Shown: in pieces, positions 25,285-34,619 of the stretch | Layout of the letters: every line of letters starts with the position of its first letter | How positions within the stretch are numbered: the stretch's first letter is position 1 | From: Halobacteriales archaeon YIM A00010 | GTDB taxonomy: Archaea; Halobacteriota; Halobacteria; Halobacteriales; Haloarculaceae | Assembly (NCBI GenBank): GCA_025041175.1 | Contig: JAKCFJ010000001.1 | Span: 2,249,526-2,313,525, forward strand | Length of the DNA: 64,000 bases | Direction of reading: 5' to 3' | Notes under the pieces: model-generated | Database searches by the model: none | Told to the model about the DNA's origin: nothing | The model's input: the letters and a program-made list of their open reading frames with translations, nothing else | Made by a program: the position numbers and the translations under genes

Positions 25285-25986
25285 ATGACGAACTGGTTTC
25301 CGTCGCGGGAATGGCTGGGGACCTACCGCGATCGGTTGAACGAGAACGAAACGTACGGAGAACAGAGCGAGGGCTGGGGCGTCGATTTCGACGGCAGCTT
25401 CGTCTTTGAGATCACCGAACTCCCGGTCGCAGAGACGACCCTCGACGACCTCCCGACCGAACTCTCGGAAACGTTTCGTGAGCGCCTCGAATCGGTCTCC
25501 GAATCCCGCATCGAGCAACTCATCGACGACGCACCCCCCGAACTCACCGAAAGGATGGACGACGTGTCAGCCGACAGCCCACGCGAGCGGTTCATCACTG
25601 CGCTGTTCGAGACCGAAATCGAGGCGATGCCAGCAGTAACGTGGCCCGACCTCTGTGCGGAGATGCCCGACGATCTCGACAATCTCCTCGATCAACTGGA
25701 GCGCTACGTCCACGAAGACACTGTGTACGCGTATCTCGACCTCTACGACGGCGAGTGTCGAACGGCGGAGGTGCTCGAAGAACCCGACGGAACGAGCGCC
25801 GCGTTCGTCCTCACCGCGCCCTACACGAAATGGACCGAACTCATCGACGGCGCGGACGTGATCGAAGCCGTCATGTCACAGGATATGGACCTCGACGGAG
25901 ACATCACCAGCGTCATCGTCTACCCCGAAGCCGCACAGGAGATGGGCGATACCGCCGGCCGAATAGAAACGACGTTTCTCTTCTGA
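25285..25986 (+). CDS. SCP2 sterol-carrier-like protein
   Basis: The 233-residue acidic protein starts MTNWFPSREWLGTYRDRLNE and includes GWGVDFDGSFVFEI and, in the C-terminal half, a strand-rich domain: YAYLDLYDGECRTAEVLE, SAAFVLTAPYTKWTELIDG, and QDMDLDGDITSVIVYPEAAQ. That order (DGEC strand, aromatic W-x2-LI, M..LDGD) follows SCP2-type lipid-binding domains. I infer binding of an acyl or isoprenoid ligand. There is no signal peptide or membrane segment. It stands alone. Confidence 0.7.
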   Translation: MTNWFPSREWLGTYRDRLNENETYGEQSEGWGVDFDGSFVFEITELPVAETTLDDLPTELSETFRERLESVSESRIEQLIDDAPPELTERMDDVSADSPRERFITALFETEIEAMPAVTWPDLCAEMPDDLDNLLDQLERYVHEDTVYAYLDLYDGECRTAEVLEEPDGTSAAFVLTAPYTKWTELIDGADVIEAVMSQDMDLDGDITSVIVYPEAAQEMGDTAGRIETTFLF

Positions 25987-26145
25987 ACCCATCCGAAAAC
26001 GGACTCGTTTCGGAGAACCCTCACCTATTGAGACGATGTTCAACTGTTACTACAGATTAATAACCATCGACCGTTCACAACTGTTTAAATTACCCCGCAT
26101 GCGCGGCCGAACCCTGATGGGCGTTTGACGACGAAAGGAGTGTGT

Positions 26146-27192
26146 ATGTCACAGGTGCTCCAATCTCAATACTCGGGCCAACGGGTGGACACCGGGAGCA
26201 AGTGGTACACCCTGTTTCAGAAGGGTGTCGAGCTCGGGACGTGGAACGTCGAAAAGCTGTTCGATGAGATCGGATTCGAACAGGACCGCGCTTCGTGGGA
26301 AGCGTTGTCGCAGGACGAGCGGGACCAGATCCGGTATTTGATTTCAGGATTTTTGGACGGTGAGCGCGAGGTCGCGGGCGACGCGGCGACAAACCTCCAG
26401 CGCATCATGGGCGCGCCGTGTCTCGATGAGAACACGGAAAAGGAGATGTACATGACGATGCTCACGCTCACCGAGCACAAACACACCCAGTTTCTGGACG
26501 TGTACATGCAGGAGGTGATGGACGACCAGGACAACTACAACGACCTGGATCCACGGCGCGGAACGCGGATTCCGGTCGTGCAAGCGACGGGACTCGGCGA
26601 GGTGTTCGAACACCAGGGACTGTTGACGGCCAAAGCCGCAAACACCCTCAATCCCGTCGACATCGCCAAGGCCGCCACGAACTACCACCTGAACGTGGAG
26701 GGGATCCTCGCGCGGGTCGGGGCGAGCGCGATCAGTCGATTCCCCGAACGGGCCGATTTCCCGCTGTTGAACTACGCGTTCAAGTTCGTCAGCACGGACG
26801 AGGGCCGCCACATCACCCACGGGATCGAACTCTTAAAGGAGCTGATCGAGAAGGAAGAGGCCGGAAACCCGCAGTTCCAGGGGGTAAAGCAGGGCATCGT
26901 CGAGACGCTGTACCAGGACGTGCCGTACATGGCCGATTTCGGCTACATGTTCACCGACGCGCTGGACGACCCGCTCGGACTCGATTTCAACGAGGTGTTG
27001 ATGCGCGGTGGCAACCTCATCGACGGGATGTACAACGAAACGCTCGGGCTCGACATCGACTACATGGAGGTGCTCAACGTGGTCCGCGACCGGTATCTGG
27101 AAATCAACGAGTGGGATATCAAACAGCGGGTTCACGAGCAAGAACAGCACTACCAACGAAAGCGTGGTGTCGCCGCCGATGGGGGGGTCTGA
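26146..27192 (+). CDS. Ribonucleotide reductase R2-like diiron oxidase
   Basis: The start at ATG 26146 (MSQVLQSQYSGQRVDTGSKW) gives 348 residues. A complete diiron carboxylate set is visible in a four-helix bundle: Glu75 (DGEREVAG), Glu110 and His113 (LTEHKHTQF), Glu185 (HLNVEGIL), Glu219 and His222 (STDEGRHITHG). The family includes R2 subunits and R2-like ligand-binding oxidases. No large RNR subunit is nearby; instead a small helical protein and a 2Fe-2S ferredoxin follow in the same operon, suggesting an oxygenase or oxidase with its own electron donor. A TTTAAATT element near 26084 may be the promoter. Confidence 0.88.
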   Translation: MSQVLQSQYSGQRVDTGSKWYTLFQKGVELGTWNVEKLFDEIGFEQDRASWEALSQDERDQIRYLISGFLDGEREVAGDAATNLQRIMGAPCLDENTEKEMYMTMLTLTEHKHTQFLDVYMQEVMDDQDNYNDLDPRRGTRIPVVQATGLGEVFEHQGLLTAKAANTLNPVDIAKAATNYHLNVEGILARVGASAISRFPERADFPLLNYAFKFVSTDEGRHITHGIELLKELIEKEEAGNPQFQGVKQGIVETLYQDVPYMADFGYMFTDALDDPLGLDFNEVLMRGGNLIDGMYNETLGLDIDYMEVLNVVRDRYLEINEWDIKQRVHEQEQHYQRKRGVAADGGV

Positions 27193-27193
27193 G

Positions 27194-27481
27194 ATGGCGC
27201 TCGACAGGGAACTCAGGGAACTCGCTCGCGGCGCGGAGTTCACGGCGACCGACGAGGAGGTCGACCGAGCGATCGAGGAGGCCGCCGAGGAGCTGGGTGA
27301 GTCGCCCGAATCGGTCCGCGAGAACGTCGCGTACATCATGGACTCGACGTTCGAGGAGGAAGGGGTGAGCACCTCGTTCAACGAGATGGTGAGCGGCACG
27401 AGCCTCGAAGACGACGTTTCGAGCACCGGCGACCCGCGTCTCGAAGCGCTCGAAATGTACAAGCTCAGACAGCGGATTTAG
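27194..27481 (+). CDS. Small acidic helical protein of the diiron operon, 95 aa
   Basis: ATG 27194 overlaps the stop of the diiron gene region (TGAGATG). The protein (MALDRELRELARGAEFTATD...) is very acidic and predicted helical throughout, with no Cys, membrane segment or signal. No family is recognised. Its place between the diiron oxidase and the ferredoxin suggests an effector or assembly subunit, like the small coupling proteins of multicomponent monooxygenases; that comparison is inference only. Confidence 0.75.
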   Translation: MALDRELRELARGAEFTATDEEVDRAIEEAAEELGESPESVRENVAYIMDSTFEEEGVSTSFNEMVSGTSLEDDVSSTGDPRLEALEMYKLRQRI

Positions 27482-27488
27482 GGCAAGC

Positions 27489-27806
27489 GTGAGTACCGAC
27501 CACGAAGTCACCTTCGAGTTCGACGGTGACACGACGACGGTAACGGTCGCCGAGGACGAGTACCTCCTCGACGCCGGCCACGAGGCCGGGATCGATCTCC
27601 CGTTTTCCTGTCGCAACGGCAACTGTACGAGCTGCGTCGGTGAGCTGCTCGAGGGGGAAATCGACCAGAGCGACGGGATGGCGCTCGAATCCGACCAGAA
27701 AGAGGACGGTTACGCCCTGCTGTGTAGCTCCCACCCGCGTGCAGACTGTCACGTCAGGGCCGGCGAGGGGATACAACGGGAACTGCTCGGTTTGGATATG
27801 TTGTGA
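27489..27806 (+). CDS. Plant-type 2Fe-2S ferredoxin
   Basis: The 105-residue protein starts at GTG 27489 (VSTDHEVTFEFDGDTTTVTV). The cluster ligands are in the plant-type order: DLPFSCRNGNCTSCVGELL gives C-x4-C-x2-C, and YALLCSSHPRADC supplies the fourth Cys. The fold is the beta-grasp electron carrier. It is the third gene of the diiron operon, 7 bases after the acidic protein, and is the likely electron donor to the diiron oxidase. Confidence 0.93.
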   Translation: MSTDHEVTFEFDGDTTTVTVAEDEYLLDAGHEAGIDLPFSCRNGNCTSCVGELLEGEIDQSDGMALESDQKEDGYALLCSSHPRADCHVRAGEGIQRELLGLDML

Positions 27807-27862
27807 ACGTCTGGTTCGGACCTACGATGAACGACCGAACGGGTGTCGAGCGATCGTTGTGA

Positions 27863-29137
27863 TCAGCCGGTCGTCTCGGTGAGCGCAGTGAGTCCCGATC
27901 CGCCGACGTACACCCGTCCGCCGGCGACGGCACTCAACTCCCGGCCGTAGCCGGAAACGGGGAGGGGATGGCTCCACACGGTGGAACCGTCTGCTGGATC
28001 GAGCGCGGCCCCACCGAGATACAGCAGATCGCCGACCCGTGCCACGCCATCGGTTGGAACGCGTTCTCGATCGGGCTGTTCGATCTGTGCCCGCCAGCGC
28101 TCGGTGCCGTCTGTCCGATCGAGCGCGATCACGTCGTCGTCGATCGCGCCAAGCTGAACGTACACCCGCTCGTCGTCAGCCGTCCCGATCCTCGTCGGAT
28201 AGCGGGCGTCCGGGGCGTAGGCAGTGCGCCACTGCTCCTCGCCGGTCGCCGCGTCGAGCGCGATGAACGTCACGCCCGGATCTCTCGTTTCGGCGACGAA
28301 CAACGTTCCATTCGAAACGAGGGGGGTGGCGGCGGGCTGGAACCGCACCCGCGGGAGCGCCGTCCAGACGGTACTACCGGTCTCCAGATCGAGCGTCCGA
28401 ACGCCGCTCGCGGTCGGGACGTACACCCGGTTCTCGGTGACTGGAAGCGACCCCGAATACATCTCATCGATCCACGTCTGCCAGCGCAGGGTGCCATCGA
28501 GACCGAGCGCGGTGACCATCCGATCGCTGCCGTACCCCTCTCCCATGGGCATGCTCGTGAGGACGGCGTCGTCGGTGACCGTCGGCGGCGCGAACGTCCG
28601 GGACGAGGCTCCACCGGTGTCGATCCGCCAGCGGCGCTCGCCGGTGTTCGCATCGACCGCGATGAACGCGGTGTCGTAGGTCCCTCCGTCGTAGGGACCG
28701 AACCAGACGTTCGCGTAGACGGTGCCGTCCACCACGGCCGGCGGACCGACGTCGGGCATCAGTGGCTCGGGAGGATCGTCGACAGCCGGTTTCTCCGGCT
28801 CGAACGACCAACGAGCCTGCCCGTTCTGGGTGTTCAGTGCGGCTAGATCCTTTCCGCCGACGTACACGGTCTGCCCGACGACCGCTATGCCGTCGTGGAT
28901 GCGGTCGTGAGACACCGTCCACGCCTCCTCGACGTCGCCAGTGGGACCGGTGCCCTCGGGAAGCCGGGCCGACTGACCCGCGTTGGCCTTGAACTGCGAC
29001 CACTCCCCGCCCGACTGCTGGCCCGGCGCCGCCGTCGCTCGACGAGCCTCGTGACCAACCGTCCCGAGACCGACCAACCCGACGGCGGTGCTCCTGAGAA
29101 ACGATCGACGGCCGAATCTCGATACGCTCCGTTTCAT
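27863..29137 (-). CDS. Secreted PQQ-like beta-propeller protein with Tat signal
   Basis: The 424-residue protein opens RFGRRSFLRSTAVGLVGLGT, a twin-arginine signal, so it is exported folded. The mature part shows repeated PQQ/Trp-docking propeller blades: VGQTVYVGGKDLAALNTQNG, GTLRWQTWIDEMYSG, NRVYVPTASGVRTLDLETGS, AATGEEQWRTAYAPDAR, RTDGTERWRAQIEQPDRE and GGRVYVGGSGLTAL. Whether it binds a quinone or acts as a scaffold is unknown. It is convergent with the ferredoxin gene. Confidence 0.9.
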   Translation of the reverse strand: MKRSVSRFGRRSFLRSTAVGLVGLGTVGHEARRATAAPGQQSGGEWSQFKANAGQSARLPEGTGPTGDVEEAWTVSHDRIHDGIAVVGQTVYVGGKDLAALNTQNGQARWSFEPEKPAVDDPPEPLMPDVGPPAVVDGTVYANVWFGPYDGGTYDTAFIAVDANTGERRWRIDTGGASSRTFAPPTVTDDAVLTSMPMGEGYGSDRMVTALGLDGTLRWQTWIDEMYSGSLPVTENRVYVPTASGVRTLDLETGSTVWTALPRVRFQPAATPLVSNGTLFVAETRDPGVTFIALDAATGEEQWRTAYAPDARYPTRIGTADDERVYVQLGAIDDDVIALDRTDGTERWRAQIEQPDRERVPTDGVARVGDLLYLGGAALDPADGSTVWSHPLPVSGYGRELSAVAGGRVYVGGSGLTALTETTG

Positions 29138-29999
29138 TACAGATTAGCTACGATTATATTTTATAAGTGCTTTCTGGCCGTGTACCAGCCGTTGCCGGTC
29201 GCTACCGGCGCAGAAGCGCTCTTTTGGCCGCGAGCAGCCGAATCGGTGGCGTGATCCGGAGTGTACGACGTGCTAGGAGAGATGAGAACGAGCCGACCGG
29301 CCAAAACCACCGGTACCGTCGAGCAGATTGGGACGTCACCGGTGTACGGTCTGACGATGGCGGTACGGCCACACTGGCCAGTCGTACCAAACTCGTAGCA
29401 CGGAACCCGTAGCCAGGGAGACTACGGAGGGTGCAACAACGCGGACTATGCCAGATGGGACGCCGGGGGATTGCTTCGATTGGATGAAACCGTCACGTTG
29501 CGCTGTTGCACGTCCGACGTCCACATGGTACTCAGTGCCACACAAGTATGAGTCTTGTGCCCCCATAGGTTCATATGCAGAATTTGATATATGTTATATT
29601 CTCACCAGTTGGATTCACATACCTAAGCATCGAATTCGATGCTGAATTGCTCGAAAAGATGAAAACCACGATTAGAGGTTAACACCACCACAGCTGCGGT
29701 TCGGTTGTGGATGTCGGCAGCTATCTCCACAGGAACCGAACAATTGATAGGGAAAAGAGAAAATCGAAAAGGAGTGAAAAGGAGTGTACGTGGAGAGAAC
29801 TCGGGCGTAACGTTGCTGTGTTGCCGATCGCAATGGATCAGGGAGCAGTACCTGGTATTGTGATCCCGAGGTTCCAGTTGAAATGCAGGGATGGGAATGA
29901 GCTAACCTCGAAACGTCGACACCAGTTCGCCAATACAATGCGTATATGTACCATGTAGATTGGTAACACTGCTTTATCATTCCTGACCGTAGTAGTCGT
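29138..29999. other. 862-base stretch with no supported gene
   Basis: I see no conserved protein. Base composition drops in GC after about 29570. A 35-codon plus-strand frame at 29576-29683 (MQNLIYVIFSPVGFTYLSIE) is too short to assign. The last 50 bases contain CTTTATCATT (near 29970), a plausible TATA box for the gene at 30000. The stretch resembles decayed accessory DNA between two conserved blocks. Confidence 0.5.
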
Positions 30000-30493
30000 A
30001 TGATGGTCGTCGAGTTCCGAATAGATACACCAATCCTCCAGAAGAGTCTCACTCACGCCCCAGAAATGGTCATAAGTTATGAAGAGATATACCAAACTGA
30101 CGATGGGATTCTGTTCCTGTTTTGGGCAGCGGAAGGTGATTTGACGGCATTTGACGACAGCCTCGCCGCTGACCCAACAGTGACGAATCCGACGCAGCTC
30201 GCTGAAACACAGACACGATGCTTGTATCGAGTGACGTTTACTGAATACGGAGAGAACGTTGCTACCTTCCCGATCTGGCCTCGGTTGGATATTAGCTTGC
30301 TCGATGCAACAACAGCGACAACACACGAGGGATGGATCTTCCGAATGCGGATGCCCAGCCGAGAGACGCTCCAACAGTATCGAGAGATGCGAGCGTTGTT
30401 CACTACGACCAGGACCGGGACGTTGTGGCACTGTCGGAGAACAGGGCGCAGTTGGCACAACACTTGAATCACCAATACACAACAACTTGGTGA
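30000..30493 (+). pseudogene. Truncated, frameshifted Bat-type (bacterio-opsin activator) regulator N-terminus
   Basis: The frame from 30000 gives MMVVEFRIDTPILQKSLTHA, then PEMVISYEEIYQTDDGILFL and LLDATTATTHEGWIFRMRMP, the N-terminal domain seen in haloarchaeal HTH-10/bacterio-opsin-activator regulators. After about 30390 the sense moves to another frame (YDQDRDVVALSENRAQLAQH then LNHQYTTTW and TGA at 30491), pointing to a frameshift. The C-terminal HTH-10 DNA-binding domain is absent. The frame as it stands would make 155 residues with an unnatural Thr/Arg-rich end. Confidence 0.6.
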
Positions 30494-30503
30494 AACAGAT
30501 GAC

Positions 30504-31694
30504 TTAGTTCGTGCTGACGATCTTGATCACGTCTCCTTCGGTTAGTTCGTGGTCGTCGCTCACGCGTCGGCCATCGCGCGCGTCGACCGCGTGGAGATAG
30601 CCATCACCGATGTCGGAGTGGACGGCGTAGGCGAGATCCGTGGGGGTGGAGCCGTGGGGGAGGAGCACGGCGTCGGGAAGGACGGTGCCCTGTCCGTCGG
30701 TCCAGTTGGTCTCGTTTTGGACGGGGTAGACGGTGATGTAGTCGAGAAGACCGTACACAGCAGTGTTCAGCGCGTTCTGGACCCCGGTTCCGTCCCGCTC
30801 GTTCATGACGCCCCGAATGCGTTCGAGTCCCTGTTGCTGTTCCTCGGTGAGATCGCCGACGACGGCAAAATCCGGATCGCCGGGTTCGTACTCGATTGCC
30901 CCCGTGTCGACGGCCCGTCGAAGCGCAAGCTCCCCCTCGGCTGTCGCGGGGATCACGTCCGTCGTGGATTCTCGGAGCCGTTCGATGGTTTCCGGTTGTG
31001 CGACATCGGCTTTGTTGGCGGCGACGAGGATCGGCTTCGTGCGCGCTCTGAGCTCGCGCGCGAGACGCTCCCGATCCTCGTCGGTCCACGAACGCGGGGC
31101 CTCGGGGTAGTCCACGGTTCGGAGGGTGGCCGCGACCGCCGGTTCGCTGGCACCGACACCGGTCAACAGCTCCGTGAGCGCGTCCTCGAGGTCGAAATCC
31201 GGCGACCGGGACTGACGCGCGACGGTCTCCCAGTTCCCGTCGACGATTCCCGCGAGCCAGAGATCCATCTCCTCGCGGACGAAATCCACGTCCCGAACGG
31301 GATCGTAGGCACCGGCTTCGACCGGTTCTCCCTCGGCGTTTGTCCCCCCGCTGGCGTCGACGACGTTGATGACGGCGTCGGCGTTCGAGAGCGCGTCGAG
31401 AAACTGGTTTCCGAGACCGCGTCCCTCGTGCGCGCCGGGGACTAACCCGGCCACGTCGAGCAGTTCCACCGGCACGAACCGGACCCCATCGTGGCAGTTC
31501 TCGCTGTCACACCGCTCGTCCCGGTCGAGACACGGACAGTCGGTGCGGACGTGGGTTACCCCCCGATTGGGATCGATCGTCGTGAACGGGTAGTTCCCGA
31601 TCTCGACGTCGGCCAGCGTCGCAGCGCGAAAGAACGTGGATTTCCCCGCATTGGGCTTCCCGGCGAGCGCGAGCGAAAGAGAGCCGGCGGTCAT
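30504..31694 (-). CDS. YchF/Obg-family GTP-binding protein with TGS domain
   Basis: The 396-residue protein has G1 ALAGKPNAGKSTFF (residues 9-22), G3 ELLDVAGLVPGAHEGRGLGN, and G4-like LVAANKADVAQ. The Cys-rich insertion HVRTDCPCLDRDERCDSENC after G2 is characteristic of the archaeal version. A C-terminal TGS domain (LDYITVYPVQNETNWTDG ... DVIKIVSTN) is present. Obg-related proteins act in ribosome function and stress response. It is monocistronic and ends 11 bases from the Bat relic on the opposite strand. Confidence 0.92.
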   Translation of the reverse strand: MTAGSLSLALAGKPNAGKSTFFRAATLADVEIGNYPFTTIDPNRGVTHVRTDCPCLDRDERCDSENCHDGVRFVPVELLDVAGLVPGAHEGRGLGNQFLDALSNADAVINVVDASGGTNAEGEPVEAGAYDPVRDVDFVREEMDLWLAGIVDGNWETVARQSRSPDFDLEDALTELLTGVGASEPAVAATLRTVDYPEAPRSWTDEDRERLARELRARTKPILVAANKADVAQPETIERLRESTTDVIPATAEGELALRRAVDTGAIEYEPGDPDFAVVGDLTEEQQQGLERIRGVMNERDGTGVQNALNTAVYGLLDYITVYPVQNETNWTDGQGTVLPDAVLLPHGSTPTDLAYAVHSDIGDGYLHAVDARDGRRVSDDHELTEGDVIKIVSTN

Positions 31695-31840
31695 ACGCCT
31701 ACAGGGAGGCCGAGCGGAGAGTGCCTTTCGGTTCTATCACCGTCCCGTGGCCGGGAGTGGCTGTCGGCGGCAAGGAGTGGAGGTCTCGCATTGTCATTTA
31801 ATGTGTATTGAGTGGTGTTGATAATTAAATTAATAATGGT

Positions 31841-31854
31841 TTGTTTACAAACAA
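31841..31854. promoter_or_regulatory. Short palindrome upstream of the Tat-secreted protein gene
   Basis: TTGTTT at 31841-31846 and AAACAA at 31849-31854 form a perfect 14-base palindrome with a 2-base centre, lying 6 bases before the GTG start at 31861 within an AT-rich stretch. Operator function is inferred from position only. Confidence 0.35.
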
Positions 31855-31860
31855 TGTCAC

Positions 31861-33738
31861 GTGGTACGTAAACATCCTGACGGCGACGGACGAAATGACG
31901 GGACAGAAGATTCGTGGGTGCTCGACCGACGATCCGTCCTACAACTCGGCGGTATTGGTATTGCCGGGGTTGGCGCGCTGGGGACCAGCTCCGGCGTTGC
32001 CGGCGCAGCAACGAACTGCGCCGACGGACCGTTCGAACGAGCCTACAGCGGCGAGACGATCGTGCTAAGCGAGCTACCATCCGCAGAAACGCTCGACCCT
32101 ACTGCATCCGTGGACAGGTCTACGAACCCGCTCGCTCCCCTGAGTGAAACCGAACGGGAAGCGAGGCGCGCGCTTCTCGAAGGGCAGCAGCCGTCGAGAA
32201 ACGCACAGAGAGCGGACGCGGTACCACAGCGACCGGACGGGGACCGGCTTCGGGTCGGCACCGAGTACGACGGGGTAAACGCCGAAGGAACCCGTGGCGG
32301 CGTGCCGTCCGATTCCCAGATCGCCACCGGCTGGGGCGAGCACATCCACGCGCTCAACAGACAAGTCGCGGTTATCGATAAACGCTCGGGTAAGCAACGC
32401 CTGAAGGTTCGACTCGAAGATCTCTGGGAGCCAGTCATCCCCGAACCGGAGGGTGGATTCGTTTCCGGCTCCCCGTTCGTGTTCGATCCGCGGGCGCGCT
32501 ACGACCGTAATCGGGATCGATACGTTCTCGCTGCGGTGCAGTTCCAACAGGGGATTGCGGCGGACGGAAGCATCATCGACCGTGAAGAGATCGAAGAACG
32601 GGCGGATGGTCCCGGACGCGACGAGAACGAGGGAAGTACGACAGAGAACGATCCCCGGCCGCCGAAAGGGTATTTCGTCGTGGCGGTTTCGGCGGGGAGC
32701 GACCCGACCGGGAAGTGGTACGTCTACCGACTGCCCCCCGAGGACGCCGAGGGACCGGACAACATCGGGCTCGTCGATTATCCCGCGCTGGGTCTCGACC
32801 GCGATGCGCTCTATCTCACCCAGAACTTCTTCCCCAATGATGGTAGCGACGTTCGAGTGTCGATGGTGACGCTCGACAAGGCGACACTGTACAACGGCCG
32901 GGCGGTCACTGCCCACCACTTCGACAACCTCGACAACCCGACCGACGGCTATACTGACTTCACGGTTCAGCCGGCGCTCCAACCGTTCTCGGGCGGCCGC
33001 GATGGGACGTACTACATGGTGAACAGCGTGTTTCCGGAGGACCAGGACGCCCCGCTGGCCAGCACGCTCACCGTCTGGGAGGTGACTGATCCGGTCGACG
33101 ATCCCGCTCTCGAATGTTTCGTCGTCAACGTCGATCCCTACACTACTCCACCGAACGCCCGCCAGCCCAATACGGAGACGAGGATCGACTCCGTCGGCCG
33201 GCGGCTGATGAACGCCGATTACAATTCCGCGACAGGGTCGCTCTGGACGGCGCACGCGACCGCTATCGACTGGAACGGTGACGGAACGCTCGTGTCGGCC
33301 ATCAGGTGGTACGAGATCGATCCTCGATCGCACACGCTCCGCCAGAGCGGGATTTACGGCGAACCGGGCCGGTCGTATTTCTTTCCGACGGTCGGATCGA
33401 ACGGTGACACCACCGTCATCGCCCACAACGCGAGCGGTCCAGCCACCTTCCCACGGATGGACGTCGCGGGGCGGACCACAGACTTCGTGGAGAACCAACT
33501 CGAAGACGCAGAGGTCATCGAGGAGGGCGAATCGCGCTACGACTACGGCGAGGAGTCGGACGTAATGCGGTGGGGAGACTACAACGGCGTCTCGGTCGAT
33601 CCGTGGACCGGCCGTTTCTGGGCGGTCAGCCAGTATTCACCCGAGGAGAACGTTCCACCCGAGGCCGAACGGCGGGATCCGTACCACACCCGCGTCGCCG
33701 AGGTGTCCTTCGGTCGGTGGCCGTTCTCCGACCGCTAA
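31861..33738 (+). CDS. Tat-exported extracellular protein of unknown function, 625 aa
   Basis: The frame begins at GTG 31861; DRRSVLQLGGIGIAGVGALG is a twin-arginine signal starting near residue 22, so an internal GTG near residue 20 could also serve. The mature part is acidic, with blocks such as VDYPALGLDRDALYLTQNFF, HFDNLDNPTDGYTDF and MRWGDYNGVSVDPWTGRFWA, which read like propeller blades of a secreted enzyme or binding protein. No catalytic signature is recognised. It is a single gene with a palindrome just upstream. Confidence 0.82.
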   Translation: MVRKHPDGDGRNDGTEDSWVLDRRSVLQLGGIGIAGVGALGTSSGVAGAATNCADGPFERAYSGETIVLSELPSAETLDPTASVDRSTNPLAPLSETEREARRALLEGQQPSRNAQRADAVPQRPDGDRLRVGTEYDGVNAEGTRGGVPSDSQIATGWGEHIHALNRQVAVIDKRSGKQRLKVRLEDLWEPVIPEPEGGFVSGSPFVFDPRARYDRNRDRYVLAAVQFQQGIAADGSIIDREEIEERADGPGRDENEGSTTENDPRPPKGYFVVAVSAGSDPTGKWYVYRLPPEDAEGPDNIGLVDYPALGLDRDALYLTQNFFPNDGSDVRVSMVTLDKATLYNGRAVTAHHFDNLDNPTDGYTDFTVQPALQPFSGGRDGTYYMVNSVFPEDQDAPLASTLTVWEVTDPVDDPALECFVVNVDPYTTPPNARQPNTETRIDSVGRRLMNADYNSATGSLWTAHATAIDWNGDGTLVSAIRWYEIDPRSHTLRQSGIYGEPGRSYFFPTVGSNGDTTVIAHNASGPATFPRMDVAGRTTDFVENQLEDAEVIEEGESRYDYGEESDVMRWGDYNGVSVDPWTGRFWAVSQYSPEENVPPEAERRDPYHTRVAEVSFGRWPFSDR

Positions 33739-33854
33739 CACGGGGCCAGCTCGGATCCCATCACACGGTCCGTTTCTAGCACTGTCATCCCCCGTTACAC
33801 CCGCAGACGGGAGCGAGCACAGCACGCTCTCGGTGTCGCGGCTCCGTTCGCGCG

Positions 33855-34499
33855 TTACTGTAAAAGCGCGTCAGGATCGGCCTCGGCACGGAGATGAATC
33901 GAATCGTCACACGCGTCGGAGAGCCGCTCTGCTCGGTCGATAAACGCTTGCCTGACGGCGGCGAAATCGTTCCCCGGCTCGATGATCACACAGTCGGTGT
34001 AGCAATCGAGGAGTTCCGCATCCGCCTCGAAGTTCGTCAGAAGCTCATTGCCCTCCACTTGGAGCACGCCGTAGTCGGCGGCTTTCCACGGACTGGGTTC
34101 GCGGCTCTCAGTGGCTTCATCCACCGCCGCACTCGGTTGTCTGAGGTTGGACCATTCCCAAACCGCTGTCATAATGGCGTCCTCTGCGTCTCGGTAGTGC
34201 GCAAAGCGGTCCTTGACCATTCCCGGAACGTCCGCGAGATACGCCTCGGATGCATCGTGGAGCAGGCCGTACAGCTGCATCTCCGGACTGGCATGCTCGA
34301 CGGCCTCGAGTGCTCGGCTCACATTGATCGAATGCTGAGCGTGACTGTAGAATATCCGACTCTGCCCGACGAGCCGGCAGTTGTGCGCGAGCCCATGAGC
34401 AATATCGACTAGCGCGATATCCGACGGGTGGGGATCACACGGCCGAAACTTGGTCCCGAGAATCGTGTTTATGTGGTCGTCCTCGTACGTCCCGTCCAT
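33855..34499 (-). CDS. HD-domain phosphohydrolase
   Basis: The 214-residue protein contains the metal-binding HD signature in order: LVDIAHGLAHNCRLVGQ, YSHAQHSINVSRALE (H), MQLYGLLHDASEAYLADVPG (the HD doublet and following Asp) and a later Asp in EADAELLDCY. This resembles YfbR-like or phage-type HD nucleotidases that dephosphorylate (d)NMPs, but the substrate cannot be fixed. The final residues are short and acidic. It is transcribed alone, divergent from no close neighbour. Confidence 0.88.
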   Translation of the reverse strand: MDGTYEDDHINTILGTKFRPCDPHPSDIALVDIAHGLAHNCRLVGQSRIFYSHAQHSINVSRALEAVEHASPEMQLYGLLHDASEAYLADVPGMVKDRFAHYRDAEDAIMTAVWEWSNLRQPSAAVDEATESREPSPWKAADYGVLQVEGNELLTNFEADAELLDCYTDCVIIEPGNDFAAVRQAFIDRAERLSDACDDSIHLRAEADPDALLQ

Positions 34500-34619
34500 T
34501 GTTTTGCTACCTATGATACAGATGGTAATAGATTTTCGGCGGAACTCCTCCCTCCTCGGTCGAGCGACGGCTCGTCTCCCCCGAAGACTTCGAACCGGCC
34601 AGCAACTGAGCGATCCGCC

